64,000 bases of DNA from Haloglomus irregulare (GCF_007421925.1 NZ_QMDX01000009.1:91721-155720), one strand, 5' to 3'. Positions 17,337 to 26,435 are shown, counted from the stretch's first letter. Notes: generated from the letters alone by a model not told the origin. Program-made: numbers and translations.

Positions 17337-17726
17337 CCGACAGTTCCCCCCGGTGGCACCGACGACCGTTCCGTCGGCGCGGGGGACGGTTCATCGATCG
17401 GGGGCGGACGTATAGAGATAGCCGCCGGACAGATCGATAGTTCGTGTTTCCCAGAAGGAGTCGGCGAAGCTTCTCGGTAGTTCCTGGAGTCATAACTCTC
17501 TCCCGAGGGACGTATCGGAACACGACACTCGACGACAACTCGGAGGGACCGCTGACGCGACCGTGCCGCGAGCGCATCGGCGAACCCGCGACGACGGACG
17601 AGGCGACGGGGTACGCCTTCGAGGGCGGCGCCTGCCGCGCGGTGCGGAACGTCCGGTCCGACGCCGAGTCGTCCCGACTGAACCCGTCGCCGGTAGCTAT
17701 TCCCCCGTGGCGCCGGTCCGGGAGGT
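17337..17726. other. Gap without a supported gene
   Basis: Frames exist on both strands but none shows family motifs or a promoter. The segment holds the promoters of the UspA-like fragment (left) and the SDR gene (right). Confidence 0.5.
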
Positions 17727-18599
17727 ATGGCCGACATGACTGTCGAGGAGGCGATGGCGAAGTACGGGCCCAGCGAGATCACCCGCGAGGACCTGCTGGA
17801 ACTGGACGACCCGGCGTACGCACCCGGGAACGTCGCGCTCGTCACCGGCGGCGCCGCGGGCATCGGCCGGGCGACGACGCTTGCGTTCGCGGCCAACGGG
17901 CTGACGGTGGTCGCGACGGACCGTGACGAAGAGGGCCTGGCCGAGGTCCAGGAGCGAGCAGCCGACCTCGACCTCCCCGGGACGGTCGAGACCGTCGCGG
18001 GGGACCTCGCGGACGACGCCGACCTCGAACGCATCGTTGACGAGGCCGCCGGACACGGGAACCTCCGCTATCTCGCGAACATCGCGGGCATCCAGACGGT
18101 CGCGCCCATCGAGTCGTTCCCCGTCGAGAAGTACGACCTGATGCACGACGTGATGCAGCGGGCGCCGCTGCTGCTCACCAAGCACTGCATGCCCCACTTC
18201 GAGCAGGGCGACGGCCGTGGGGTCGTCGGCAACATGTGCTCGGTCCACGGTCACATCGTCACGCAGGACAAGGTGGCGTACAACACGACGAAGTTCGGGC
18301 TCCGCGGGCTCACCCAGTCCATCGCTGCCGAGGGTGGCGGCAAGGTCCGGGCCTTCACCGTCTCGACGGCGTACGTCAAGACCGGACTGGTCGCAAAGCA
18401 GCTGCCCGACACCGCCGACCAACGCGGCCTGACCGTCGACGAGGTGGTCGAGCAGGTGATGCTCGAGCAGACCCGGGTCAAGGAGATGATGGAGCCCTAC
18501 GAGGTGGCGAACCTCTACGTGATGGGCTGCTCGCGCCACAGCAGACACCTCAACGGCGGCGACATGACCCACGAGGGCGGCATGAGCCTCACCTACTGA
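17727..18599 (+). CDS. SDR-family NAD(P)-dependent oxidoreductase
   Basis: A 290-residue classical short-chain dehydrogenase. The cofactor motif is VALVTGGAAGIGRATTLAFA (TGxxxGIG); the NAG-like motif is ANIAGIQ; the active Ser is in NMCSVHGHIV; and the catalytic pair is AYNTTKFG (Y-x3-K). An acidic Asp after the second strand (TDRDEEG) suggests NAD(H) preference. A ~30-residue N-terminal extension precedes the Rossmann fold, and the C-terminal part (YVMGCSRHSRHLNGGDMTHE) resembles 3-hydroxybutyrate dehydrogenase-like members. The exact substrate is unknown. Its last 7 bp overlap the convergent thioesterase gene. Confidence 0.9.
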   Translation: MADMTVEEAMAKYGPSEITREDLLELDDPAYAPGNVALVTGGAAGIGRATTLAFAANGLTVVATDRDEEGLAEVQERAADLDLPGTVETVAGDLADDADLERIVDEAAGHGNLRYLANIAGIQTVAPIESFPVEKYDLMHDVMQRAPLLLTKHCMPHFEQGDGRGVVGNMCSVHGHIVTQDKVAYNTTKFGLRGLTQSIAAEGGGKVRAFTVSTAYVKTGLVAKQLPDTADQRGLTVDEVVEQVMLEQTRVKEMMEPYEVANLYVMGCSRHSRHLNGGDMTHEGGMSLTY

Positions 18600-19036
18600 C
18601 CGCGCTCCCCGTCGAGCGCGGCCCGGCGTAGCTCCTCGCAGCGCTCCGATCCGACGGTCAGGTCCGGCACTGGCACCGGGCTGCCGTCGTCAGCGATGGC
18701 GACGAAGACGAACCGGGAGTCAGTGGTCCGCTCGCGCTCGCCAGTGCGGGGGTCCTCGTGGAACGCGCGCAGCCGGACCCGGATGCTCGTCCGCCCGGTC
18801 GCGTAGGCGTAGCCGACGACGACACAGGTCTCGCCCTGCGGGATGGGTTGCTCGAAATCCAGGTCGTCGACGCTCGCGGTCACGCACGTCTCGCCGGCGT
18901 GTCGCATCGCGCAGATCGCCCCGACCTCGTCCAGCCACCGCATCACGTTCCCGCCGTGGGCCGAGCCGTGGTTGTTCGTGTCGTTGGGCTGGATGCGCTC
19001 CCGGTTCTCGATATGGGTCTCGCCGATCGTCGCCAT
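18593..19036 (-). CDS. Acyl-CoA thioesterase (hot-dog fold)
   Basis: A 147-residue protein of the acyl-CoA hydrolase (YciA/BACH) type: PNDTNNHGSAHGGNVMRWLD carries the N...G..HGG...D signature, and FEQPIPQGETCVVVGYAYAT is the following sheet. It hydrolyses acyl-CoA to free acid and CoA. Single-domain length is normal. It overlaps the convergent SDR gene by 7 bp at the 3' ends. The start MATIGETHIENRERIQPN matches the family opening. Confidence 0.9.
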   Translation of the reverse strand: MATIGETHIENRERIQPNDTNNHGSAHGGNVMRWLDEVGAICAMRHAGETCVTASVDDLDFEQPIPQGETCVVVGYAYATGRTSIRVRLRAFHEDPRTGERERTTDSRFVFVAIADDGSPVPVPDLTVGSERCEELRRAALDGERGQ

Positions 19037-19247
19037 GGCGCCCGTTCCGCCGCCCGGGACAAAGCTCCCCCGGCGGACCCGCCCGGCGACCCTGTCGACC
19101 GGCCCGACCGCGCCACGACCGACGGCCCGTATGAGCGATGCGCTCGCCGACGGCCGTCGTGACCGCCGCCCCGTCGACGTGCCTGCGCAGGGCGTGTTCT
19201 CTCTCGGCGGGCGGTCGGCGCGGGAGCCGGAGAGGGGAGGCGGCGGC

Positions 19248-19913
19248 TCAGTCGATGTAGCCCAGCGCGTTCTCGATGCGGCCCAGCTCCGGGCCGGAGG
19301 TGTCCTCGCCGACGACGAAGCCGTTCCCGTTGGCGACCAGCCCCGAGCCGACCAGGGGGCCGCCGTAGTTGATGGTGCCGAGGTCGGCGGGGACGCCCAG
19401 GAGGTCCTCGAGGAAATCCAGTTCCTCGTCGGTCGACTTCGGATGGCAGAGCACTCCCCGGTTGGTGGCGACGGCGGCGGTACCGACGGTGCGGACGCCG
19501 GCGAGGTCGCCGCGCTCGACGGGGACGTCGAGCGTGTCCTGCACCGCCTGGACGGCGTTGCGTGAGAGGTCCGGATGGACGAAGGCGCCGTGGTCGTTGC
19601 AGAGCACGACGTTACCGGCGGCGTTGACGCGGCCGGGGAGCTCGCCGACGGGGTGGTCGGTGGCGGCCTCCAGCTGCTCTACCTCGCGGTCGGTGGCGCG
19701 GCTGCTCACCAGCAGCCCGTTGGCGTTCCCGGTCGCCAGCGCCCCCACGGTCGAGGCGCCGCCGACGGTCGTCGACACCGCGGGCACGCCGAGTTCGTCG
19801 ACGAACGACTCTCGGAGGTCACGGTCGGCGTCGGGACGGAGCAACAGGCAGTCGTCGGTGGCCCGGCTGAAGACGCCGATGTACGACGAGCCGGCGAAGG
19901 CCGCCCGGAGCAC
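19248..19913 (-). CDS. eif6: Translation initiation factor aIF-6
   Basis: A 221-residue IF-6 with the five-fold pseudo-repeat (pentein-like) architecture. Typical segments are [56 protein letters not shown] and [20 protein letters not shown]. aIF-6 binds the 50S subunit and prevents premature joining with 30S. GTG start at 19913, one base after the L31e stop, so translation is probably coupled. Third gene of the rpl39e-rpl31e-eif6 operon. In many haloarchaea the cluster goes on with L18Ae (LX), prefoldin alpha and ftsY; here it ends. Confidence 0.96.
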   Translation of the reverse strand: MLRAAFAGSSYIGVFSRATDDCLLLRPDADRDLRESFVDELGVPAVSTTVGGASTVGALATGNANGLLVSSRATDREVEQLEAATDHPVGELPGRVNAAGNVVLCNDHGAFVHPDLSRNAVQAVQDTLDVPVERGDLAGVRTVGTAAVATNRGVLCHPKSTDEELDFLEDLLGVPADLGTINYGGPLVGSGLVANGNGFVVGEDTSGPELGRIENALGYID

Positions 19914-19914
19914 G

Positions 19915-20190
19915 TTACGCAGTCTCTGCTTCGACGACCGCCGCGCCCTCCTCCTCGAAGCGGGCGGCCCGCACGCGGAGCTTGGACGGGGGCTTCTTGC
20001 GACCGCGCTCCCAGACCGCCTCGTTGATGGAGGGGTCGAGGCGCACGTCGTCCTCGTCGACCTTGAAATGCTTCGCGAGATGGGCGCGGATGATGCTCAT
20101 GGCCTTGTCCGCGCGCTGGTGTTTGGCCTCGGCCTGCACGTCACGCAGCGGCACCGTCACCACGCGCTCCTCGAAATCACTCGCGCTCAT
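19915..20190 (-). CDS. rpl31e: 50S ribosomal protein L31e
   Basis: A 91-residue protein. [40 protein letters not shown] and [20 protein letters not shown] are the conserved L31e blocks. Its ATG directly abuts the L39e stop codon, and its stop is one base from the IF-6 GTG. An acidic C-terminal tail ([14 protein letters not shown]) is typical of haloarchaeal versions. It sits near the polypeptide exit tunnel. Confidence 0.97.
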   Translation of the reverse strand: MSASDFEERVVTVPLRDVQAEAKHQRADKAMSIIRAHLAKHFKVDEDDVRLDPSINEAVWERGRKKPPSKLRVRAARFEEEGAAVVEAETA

Positions 20191-20343
20191 CTACTCGTCC
20201 GTGTCGTTGCGCCGCCAGTTCCGGCGCTTGGGGTTTCGCGTGGTGTCGCGGTCGGTCTTCATGATGACCCAGGCCGGCACCCGGCTGTTCTGGTTCTCCA
20301 GCTTGGCCAGCCGCTTCTTCTTGGCCTTCGACTTCTTGCTCAT
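20191..20343 (-). CDS. rpl39e: 50S ribosomal protein L39e
   Basis: A 50-residue, very basic protein read from ATG 20343 to TAG 20191: it begins [20 protein letters not shown], has [11 protein letters not shown] in the middle, and ends [12 protein letters not shown]. Both length and motifs match L39e exactly. It lines the ribosomal exit tunnel. First gene of the rpl39e-rpl31e-eif6 operon; the TATA box at 20368-20374 makes a leaderless start likely. Confidence 0.97.
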   Translation of the reverse strand: MSKKSKAKKKRLAKLENQNSRVPAWVIMKTDRDTTRNPKRRNWRRNDTDE

Positions 20344-20367
20344 GGTACCGATGGTTCCGACGGAGCG

Positions 20368-20374
20368 GTTAAAA
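20368..20374 (-). promoter_or_regulatory. TATA box of the L39e-L31e-IF6 operon
   Basis: TTTTAAC on the minus strand, 25-30 nt before ATG 20343, with a purine-rich BRE-like stretch upstream. This is the only promoter-like site before the three-gene operon. Confidence 0.55.
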
Positions 20375-20423
20375 TCCTGTTCCTTTGGGCGCCCGCTCGC
20401 CGCCCTCCCACCCCGTCCCCGCC

Positions 20424-21563
20424 TCAGAGCGCGTCGGCCACCGCCTCCACGGCCTCGACGGGCACGTCGTACTCCGCGGCGATGGCCTCGGCCTCGGCAG
20501 CGGACAGGCCGCCGTCGCTCGCGACGCCCGCCGAGGGATCGCCGCTCCGGCCGCTCACCTGGTCACTCCGACCGCCCGGGCCGTGGCCGTGTCGATGGAC
20601 TGGAGCGAGCGTCTCGTCGCTCACCTCTAGGTTGACCGCGTCCCACCGGGTGTAGTGGCCCATCGCGTCGAAGTAGGCCTTGGTGGCCCGGCGCTCGTCG
20701 CGGTCGAACTCCGCCGTCAGCAGCCCCTCCTCCCCGACCAGCGGCCCGGCCTTCACGATGCCGGCCGGGTTGATGAGCATGCTTCCCCCGGCGGCGACGT
20801 TGAAGCCGAGTTCCTCGTGACTGAACTCCTCGGGGATGTCGTCGCTCATGTAGGCCGAGCAGGCGGCGACGTAGGACTGCGTCTCGAAGGCGTACTCCCG
20901 CATCGCCGGGTAGATGTCGCAGGTGTCGACCGCCTCGGCGCTCTCGGCTCGGGACTTGTCGCCCGGGTGGCCGTCCTGCTCCCAGAAGCCCGGCCAGACC
21001 GCTGCGTGAATCTCCTCGCCCTTCGCGGTGAGGGCGGCCTTCGAGAGGGTCATATGGTTCTCGTAACAGACCAATCCGCCGAGACGCCCGATATCCGTCT
21101 CGTACGTGGCCAGACTGGACGGGTCGCCCCGCCCCCAGATGGCCCGCTCCTCGTGGGTCGGCATCAGTTTCCGGTGCCGGCCCCGCAGCGCGCCCGACCG
21201 GTCGAAGTAGAAGATGGAGTTGTACAGCGTGTCGCTGCCGCGGCGGTCGCTGCGCTCGTTCGTCCCGAGCGCGACGTGGACGTCGGCCTCGGCCGCGGCC
21301 TCGCCGATGATCTCGACGGCCTCGTCGTCGACGTGGAGGCTGTTCTTCTGGAGGTCGACCATCAGCTCCGTCCAGCGCGGGATGGAGACGCTCCCGCGCC
21401 AGTACGGGTAGCCCGGGAAGTACGTCTCCGGGAACACCACCAGGTCCGCGCCGGCGTCGCCGGCGCGCTTGATCCACTCGCAGGTTCGGTCCAGGGTGCC
21501 CTCCTTGTCGTGGTAGACGGGTTCGACCTGCGCCGCGGCCAGGGTGAACGTCTCGGCTGGCAT
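20424..21563 (-). CDS. Nitrilase (carbon-nitrogen hydrolase)
   Basis: A 379-residue member of the nitrilase superfamily with the catalytic triad visible: Glu46 ([14 protein letters not shown]), Lys132 ([12 protein letters not shown]) and Cys166 ([14 protein letters not shown]). [11 protein letters not shown] and CYENHM are those of true aliphatic/aromatic nitrilase branch 1, not amidases. It should hydrolyse nitriles to carboxylic acid and ammonia. The C-terminal ~75 residues carry a low-complexity, His/Gly/Ser-rich tail ending in a helical UBA-like segment ([20 protein letters not shown]), unusual for the family. It lies 63 nt downstream of an acyl-CoA ligase on the same strand, suggesting acid release followed by CoA activation. 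Confidence 0.9.
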   Translation of the reverse strand: MPAETFTLAAAQVEPVYHDKEGTLDRTCEWIKRAGDAGADLVVFPETYFPGYPYWRGSVSIPRWTELMVDLQKNSLHVDDEAVEIIGEAAAEADVHVALGTNERSDRRGSDTLYNSIFYFDRSGALRGRHRKLMPTHEERAIWGRGDPSSLATYETDIGRLGGLVCYENHMTLSKAALTAKGEEIHAAVWPGFWEQDGHPGDKSRAESAEAVDTCDIYPAMREYAFETQSYVAACSAYMSDDIPEEFSHEELGFNVAAGGSMLINPAGIVKAGPLVGEEGLLTAEFDRDERRATKAYFDAMGHYTRWDAVNLEVSDETLAPVHRHGHGPGGRSDQVSGRSGDPSAGVASDGGLSAAEAEAIAAEYDVPVEAVEAVADAL

Positions 21564-21626
21564 GCACGGGTATGCGTGTGGAGGTACCAAACCCCTTTGC
21601 CCACTCCGGAGACGCCGACCCGCTCC

Positions 21627-23207
21627 TCAGGCCACGTCGATGCTCTCGACGTCGCCGGCGTCGGCCTCGTCGTCCCGGAGCCGGAACTTCTGGACCTTCC
21701 CGGAGGGGTTCTTCGGCAGTTCGTCGACGAAGTAGTACGCCCGCGGTCGCTTGAAATCGGCCAGGTCGTCGCTCTCCCGGCAGAACGCGTCGAGCGCGTC
21801 GGCGCCCGTCTCGCCGACGACGTAGGCGACGACGCGCTGGCCCCACTCGGCGTCGTCCTCGCCGACGACCGCGGCCTCGACCACGTCCTCGTGGCGGAAG
21901 AGTACGTCCTCCACCTCGGCGGGGTAGACGTTCTCGCCGCCGGAGACGATCATGTCGTCCTTCCGGTCGACGACGTAGAGGTAGCCGTCCTCGTCGCGGT
22001 AGCCCAGGTCGCCCGTGTAGTACCACTCCCGGCCGTCGGCCTCGCGGAGCGAGTCGGCCGTCGCCTCCGGCCGGTTCCAGTACTCCCGCATCGTGCAGGG
22101 CCCGGTGAACAGTATCTCCCCGATAGCGCCCTGCTCGACGGTCGCGTCGGGGTCGGCGTCCGGCTCGACGATGCGGACCTGGTGGTTGAGCGCGGGCAGC
22201 CCGGCCGAGCCCTGCTTAGTGCGCTGCTCCTCGGGACTCTGGAAGGTGCCACAGGGGCCGATCTCGGTCATCCCGTACGCCTGGACGTACTCCTCACAGA
22301 GGTGCTCCATGCAGGCGTCGAGCACCTCCTTCGGCATCGGAGCGGCGCCGTACAGTCCCAGCCGGAGCGAGGAGACGTCGTGGTCGGTCTCGGCGGCGGT
22401 TCGGGCGACCCCGTTCCACGCCGTCGGCGCGGCGAAGAACACCGACACGTCGTGGGTCTGGATGGCGTCGAGCACGTCGACCGGGTCGAACTCGTGATGG
22501 ATGACGTTGGTCGCGCCGACCTGGACCCGCGGGAACAGGTTGGCGTGCAGCTCCGCGCAGTGGTACAGCGGGAGCGCCGACAGCCCGACGTCACTGCGGG
22601 CGAGGTTCATCTCCGCGATACAGAGCAGGCTGTGCTCCATCATGTTCCGGTGCTCGTGGACGACGCCCTTCGGTCGGCCCGTCGTCCCGGAGGTGTAGAT
22701 GAACGCGTACGGGTCGTCCTCGGCGACGGGCACCCCGGGTCGCTCCGGGCTCGCCGACGCCAGCAGGTCGTAGAAGTCCAGGTCCCCATCGGGCACGCCC
22801 TCGTCGATGTAGACGTACTCCTCGACGGTCTCGAGGTCGTCGCGGGCGCCGTCGACGGCCTCGCGGGTGTCGGCCTCGTACAGCAGTACCTTCGATTCGG
22901 CGTCGTTGACGATGTACTCCACCTCGCCGGCCGGGAGCCGGTAGTTCAGCGGGTTGAAGACGGCGCCGAGCTTCGTGCAGGCGTACACCGCGACGACGAT
23001 CTCGGAACCGTTGAACAGCATCGTCGAAACCCGGTCGCCCTTCTCGACCCCGAGGTCCGCCAGCGCGTTCGCCAGCCGGTTGGCCTTCCGGTCCAGCTCG
23101 GCGTACGTCCAGTACTGGTCCTTCCGCGGGTAGACGACGGCGTCCCGCTCGGGGTGGAGGTCGGCGGTCCGTTCGAGCGCGTCCGCGAGCGTGGCGTGTG
23201 ATGCCAT
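21627..23207 (-). CDS. AMP-forming acyl-CoA synthetase / ligase
   Basis: A 526-residue ANL-superfamily enzyme. Motifs in order: A3 P-loop YTSGTTGRPKGVVHEH, A5 YGMTEIGPCGTF, A7 YYTGDLGYRDEDGYLYVVDR, A8 hinge DDMIVSGGENVYPAEVEDVL, and A10 NPSGKVQKFRLR with the catalytic Lys. It activates a carboxylate to acyl-AMP and transfers it to CoA; chain specificity is not predictable from motifs. The start at ATG 23207 (MASHATLADALERTADLHPE) fits the family N-terminus. It is upstream of and co-directional with the nitrilase and probably cotranscribed. Confidence 0.92.
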   Translation of the reverse strand: MASHATLADALERTADLHPERDAVVYPRKDQYWTYAELDRKANRLANALADLGVEKGDRVSTMLFNGSEIVVAVYACTKLGAVFNPLNYRLPAGEVEYIVNDAESKVLLYEADTREAVDGARDDLETVEEYVYIDEGVPDGDLDFYDLLASASPERPGVPVAEDDPYAFIYTSGTTGRPKGVVHEHRNMMEHSLLCIAEMNLARSDVGLSALPLYHCAELHANLFPRVQVGATNVIHHEFDPVDVLDAIQTHDVSVFFAAPTAWNGVARTAAETDHDVSSLRLGLYGAAPMPKEVLDACMEHLCEEYVQAYGMTEIGPCGTFQSPEEQRTKQGSAGLPALNHQVRIVEPDADPDATVEQGAIGEILFTGPCTMREYWNRPEATADSLREADGREWYYTGDLGYRDEDGYLYVVDRKDDMIVSGGENVYPAEVEDVLFRHEDVVEAAVVGEDDAEWGQRVVAYVVGETGADALDAFCRESDDLADFKRPRAYYFVDELPKNPSGKVQKFRLRDDEADAGDVESIDVA

Positions 23208-23553
23208 GCTCCGGGCTGGGGGTGCCCGCGACAAAACTGTACGGGCGGGGCGGGGGCGTCCGACCTGTGGAGCCGCCGCGACCGGTCCGGGCACCCCCGC
23301 TGGCGAGCAGCCGAGTGAACCGGGTGACGACGCCCCCTCGTGCCGTGCCCCGCGAGACCGGCCGCCGACCCTCGCTGCTCCGGACGAGTTCTCGCGGCGG
23401 GTAACGAGTGACTATCCGGATTAACGGGCGATTAGGGCGGGGAAATCACCCGCTCGGGCCCGCTACCGGGCGACGATCGGCCAGGGGTGTCGACCGGCGC
23501 CTCCGAGCGAACTATGGATAACGGTTTTCACCGGGGCCGGGCGTGGTGATATC
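23208..23553. other. Gap without a supported gene
   Basis: No frame here has motifs. Around 23510-23530 an AT-richer ACTATGGATAACGGTTTT stretch may hold the promoter of the pilin gene. Confidence 0.45.
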
Positions 23554-24027
23554 ATGGGGGGTGACCGTGCGACAGACGGTGGTACTGCGTTCCCGTCACG
23601 GGTCGACAGCGAGGACCGGGGCCAGTCCGAGGTCATCGGCGTCATCCTGGCCACGTCCATCACCGTCGTACTAGCGGCGGTGATGGGCCAGTACGTGTTC
23701 GGGATCAGCATCATACAGTCCCCGGAGCAGTCCGTCGGGCCGCAGGCCAGCTTCGACACGACCGCCGAGAGCGACGGCGACCTCAGGGTCCGACATACGA
23801 CCGGTGACCGCGTCGACCTGGACAGGGTCAACATCACCGGCTCGGACCACGGGGAGTTCCGGAACTCCGTCCTGGACCCGGCCGACGACGACGGCGAGTG
23901 GACGGCCAGCGAGTCGATCACGCTCGACAGTGGCAACCTGACCACCGGTGAGACGGTCCGCATCACCTGGAAATCCTCGACCACGGACGACTCCACGGTG
24001 CTCCTCAACTACGAGTACGACCCGTAG
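23554..24027 (+). CDS. Archaeal type IV pilin N-terminal domain protein
   Basis: A 157-residue pilin-like protein. A hydrophilic leader (residues 1-22) ends in DRG|QSEVIGVIL, the prepilin peptidase (PibD) site and Q-S-E-V-I-G-V motif of archaeal type IV pilins (DUF1628), followed by a 20-residue hydrophobic helix (ATSITVVLAAVMGQYVF). The rest is a small beta-rich acidic domain with potential N-glycosylation sites (NIT, NLT). It should be exported and assembled in or anchored to a pilus-like fibre. No assembly gene is adjacent; an orphan pilus ATPase lies 3.5 kb away. Confidence 0.85.
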   Translation: MGGDRATDGGTAFPSRVDSEDRGQSEVIGVILATSITVVLAAVMGQYVFGISIIQSPEQSVGPQASFDTTAESDGDLRVRHTTGDRVDLDRVNITGSDHGEFRNSVLDPADDDGEWTASESITLDSGNLTTGETVRITWKSSTTDDSTVLLNYEYDP

Positions 24028-24039
24028 AGACTCCGGGCC

Positions 24040-24969
24040 CTACACCCGGTCGATGACGTCGCCGAACCGGGACAGCGCCCGCTCGGGGTCGCCGTCCTCG
24101 CGGGCCTCCGAGACGCCGACGAGGACGTGGTCGACGCCCGCGTCGTCCAGCCGCCGGAGGTAGTCGACGAACCACTCCCGGCCCGCCCGGAAGCCCTGGT
24201 GGGCGTGCTCGGGGTCGGCGCCGGGGTCGTCCGCGAGTTCGGCCCGCAGCGCCATGAGGAACGGCTTGTCGCCCGCGGCGGCCCGCCAGTCCGCGAGGTA
24301 CGTCTCCAGCGTCTCCGCGGGCAGGTGGTAGAACAGCCAGCCGTCGCCGTAGGCGCCGAGCCACTCGACCCGCTGCCGGGAGTGGCCCGTCGGGAGCAGC
24401 GGGACGGACCCGGTCGTCGGTTTCGGGACGAGGTCCAGCTCGCCGTCGAGCTCGCCCCACCAGCCCGCCCGCTCGGGGAACGGCTCGCGCCAGCACGCCC
24501 GCATGACGCGCACGGATTCGCGAAAGCGGGCGCTTCGCTCCGTCAGGTCGACGTCGAACGCGTCGTACTCCGGGTCGCGGTCACCCGTCGCGACGCCCAG
24601 CACGAGCCGGCCGTCCGACAGCCGGTCCACGGAGGCGGCGGCCTTCGCGACGTGTGCCGGATGCCGCAGCGGGAGGACGACGCTCGCCGTCCCGAGTGCC
24701 ACCTCGTCGGTGTGCGCGGCGACGTGACCCAGCCACGGGAAGGTGTCGTAGGTCTGCCCGGTGTCGCGAAAGCGGGGCCAGCGGAAGGGGACGTCGCGAG
24801 CCCAGAGCCCGTCGAACCCGACGGCCTCGGCGTGGGCCGCGAGCGCCACCTCGCGGTCGACGGGCGGGCGGGACTGCCGGCTGTCGGTGAGGGGGAAGCC
24901 GGTGCCGACGGTGAGGCCGTCGCCGCCGAACAGGCGCTCGAAGCCCGCGTTCCGGTGGTCGTCGGGCAC
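24040..24969 (-). CDS. LLM-class flavin/F420-dependent oxidoreductase (TIGR03571-like)
   Basis: A 309-residue TIM-barrel bacterial-luciferase-like protein. AEAVGFDGLWARDVPFRWPR, then EVALGTASVVLPLRHPAHVA, DRLSDGRLVLGVATGDRDPE and RFRESVRVMRACWRE are standard LLM blocks. GTG start. It probably uses FMN or F420. A 50-residue gene lies 48 nt upstream on the same strand with its own promoter and may be in the same operon. The substrate is unknown. Confidence 0.88.
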   Translation of the reverse strand: MPDDHRNAGFERLFGGDGLTVGTGFPLTDSRQSRPPVDREVALAAHAEAVGFDGLWARDVPFRWPRFRDTGQTYDTFPWLGHVAAHTDEVALGTASVVLPLRHPAHVAKAAASVDRLSDGRLVLGVATGDRDPEYDAFDVDLTERSARFRESVRVMRACWREPFPERAGWWGELDGELDLVPKPTTGSVPLLPTGHSRQRVEWLGAYGDGWLFYHLPAETLETYLADWRAAAGDKPFLMALRAELADDPGADPEHAHQGFRAGREWFVDYLRRLDDAGVDHVLVGVSEAREDGDPERALSRFGDVIDRV

Positions 24970-25017
24970 ACGCCACCGTGGGGGCGGCGGGAGAAAGTGG
25001 CTATCGGTCCGGTTCGG

Positions 25018-25170
25018 TTACCGGTAGTCCGGAACCAGCGGGGCGCCGAAGGTCCGCTCGGGGAGGGCGCGGCGCTCCCCGCCGTCGGCAGTCGGTCGGG
25101 TCTCCTCGGTCTCCGTGGTCGATGTCGGCATCTCCGGGACGAGCGGGGCAGGGGTCATCTCTCGCGTCAT
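25018..25170 (-). CDS. 50-residue peptide of unknown function
   Basis: From ATG 25170 the frame encodes 50 residues containing two similar motifs, APLVPEMP near the start and APLVPDYR at the very end, separated by a Thr/Glu-rich, proline-containing linker. There is no hydrophobic segment and no Cys. A TATA-like CTTATTTCC (minus strand, 25193-25200) lies ~25-30 nt before this ATG, so a leaderless transcript fits and the longer frame to 25311 is unlikely. It precedes the LLM oxidoreductase gene by 48 nt. I do not recognise a family. It could be a small regulator or a modified peptide; nothing proves either. Confidence 0.55.
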   Translation of the reverse strand: MTREMTPAPLVPEMPTSTTETEETRPTADGGERRALPERTFGAPLVPDYR

Positions 25171-25277
25171 ACTCCGGGTAATAAGGACGACGGAAATAAG
25201 GTTAATGATTGATAATGGGGTATACCGGCAAGGCTGTCCGGAGCCGTCGGTCGGCGGCCCGAGCGCCGCGGCCACAC

Positions 25278-25285
25278 ACTTATTC
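25278..25285 (+). promoter_or_regulatory. TATA box of the alcohol dehydrogenase gene
   Basis: ACTTATTC lies ~30 nt before ATG 25314. With the minus-strand box at 25193-25200 it makes a compact divergent promoter region, AT-rich between 25180 and 25220. Confidence 0.5.
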
Positions 25286-25313
25286 GGCAGGCGGTCAACC
25301 CTTCCCGCCACCC

Positions 25314-26354
25314 ATGCGCGCCGCCAGACTCCACGCGTACACCGAGGAGATGAGTGAGGCGCTCAGCATCGACGACGTCCCGCGGCCGACGGCCGACGGG
25401 CCCGACGACGTGGTCGTCGAGGTCCAGGGCGCCGGCTGGTGCCAGACGGACAACCACGTCGTCGAGGGGATGTGGACCGACTACGTCCCGCAGGAGCTGC
25501 CGCTGACACTGGGCCACGAGAACGCCGGCCGCGTCGTCGCCGTCGGCGAGAACGTCGAGACCGTCGCCGAGGGCCAGCCGGTCATCTGCCATCCGGTCCG
25601 GACCTGCGGCGTCTGCCGGCCCTGCCGGCAGGGGGAGGACATGTACTGCGAGAACGTCGCCTTCCCGGGGCTCACCCACGATGGCGGCTTCGCCGACTCC
25701 CTCCTCACCAACGAGCGAGCGGTCATCCCGCTCCCCGACGGCGTCGACCCGACCGACATCGCGCCCCACGCCGACGCCGGCATCACCGCGTACCACGCGG
25801 TCAAGAAGGCGACCGCCGAGTTGAACCCCGGCGACACGGCCGTCGTCATCGGCGTCGGCGGGCTCGGCCACATCGGCATCCAGTGTCTGGACGCGATGAG
25901 CGCCGCCGACATCGTCGCGCTCGACCTGAAGCCGTCGGCCCGCGACCTGGCCGCCAATCTCGGTGCCCGCCACACCTTCGACCCGGCGACCGACGACGTC
26001 CCGGCCGAGATCGAGGCGCTCACCGACGGGACCGGCGCCGCACAGGTCCTCGACTTCGTCGGCGCCGACGAGACGACCGCGCTCGGCCCCGACATCGCGG
26101 CCCCCGGCGCCGACCACCACGTCGTCGGCTACGGCGGGCACGTCCATCAGCCGTCACAGACGCTGGTCGACGGCGAGTTCGGCTACCGGGGCACGCTGGT
26201 CGGGCACTACACCGAACTCCAGGAGCTCGTCGCCCTGGTCGACCGCGGTGACGTCGACCTGCACACGACCCGCTACGACCTCGCGGAGATCAACACCGTC
26301 GCGGAGAAGTTGGAGCACGGCGAGATCGACGGGCGGGCGGTCATCACGCCCTGA
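25314..26354 (+). CDS. Zinc-dependent NAD(P)+ alcohol dehydrogenase
   Basis: A 346-residue MDR-type zinc ADH. Catalytic zinc ligands: Cys in GWCQTDNHVVEG and His-Glu in TLGHENAGRV. The structural zinc site has four Cys in CGVCRPCRQGEDMYC. The Rossmann motif is VIGVGGLGHIGIQCL, and an Asp after it (VALDLK) suggests NAD+ preference. The C-terminal block DLAEINTVAEKLEHGEIDGR is typical of AdhP/Adh-hT-like enzymes. The start at 25314 is supported by the TATA box. It diverges from the peptide/LLM pair and converges on the MBL hydrolase. Confidence 0.92.
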   Translation: MRAARLHAYTEEMSEALSIDDVPRPTADGPDDVVVEVQGAGWCQTDNHVVEGMWTDYVPQELPLTLGHENAGRVVAVGENVETVAEGQPVICHPVRTCGVCRPCRQGEDMYCENVAFPGLTHDGGFADSLLTNERAVIPLPDGVDPTDIAPHADAGITAYHAVKKATAELNPGDTAVVIGVGGLGHIGIQCLDAMSAADIVALDLKPSARDLAANLGARHTFDPATDDVPAEIEALTDGTGAAQVLDFVGADETTALGPDIAAPGADHHVVGYGGHVHQPSQTLVDGEFGYRGTLVGHYTELQELVALVDRGDVDLHTTRYDLAEINTVAEKLEHGEIDGRAVITP

Positions 26355-26435
26355 CGCCGGCTCCCCCCCTCACGTCGCACGCGACCCGGACGAGCGGCGA
26401 CCGTCGTCACCCGGTGGCACCCCGCCACGGCCGTC

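Noticed and set aside
20655..23201. 848-codon plus-strand frame over the nitrilase and ligase genes
   Set aside because: It crosses two well-defined minus-strand enzymes and a gap; no domain signal.
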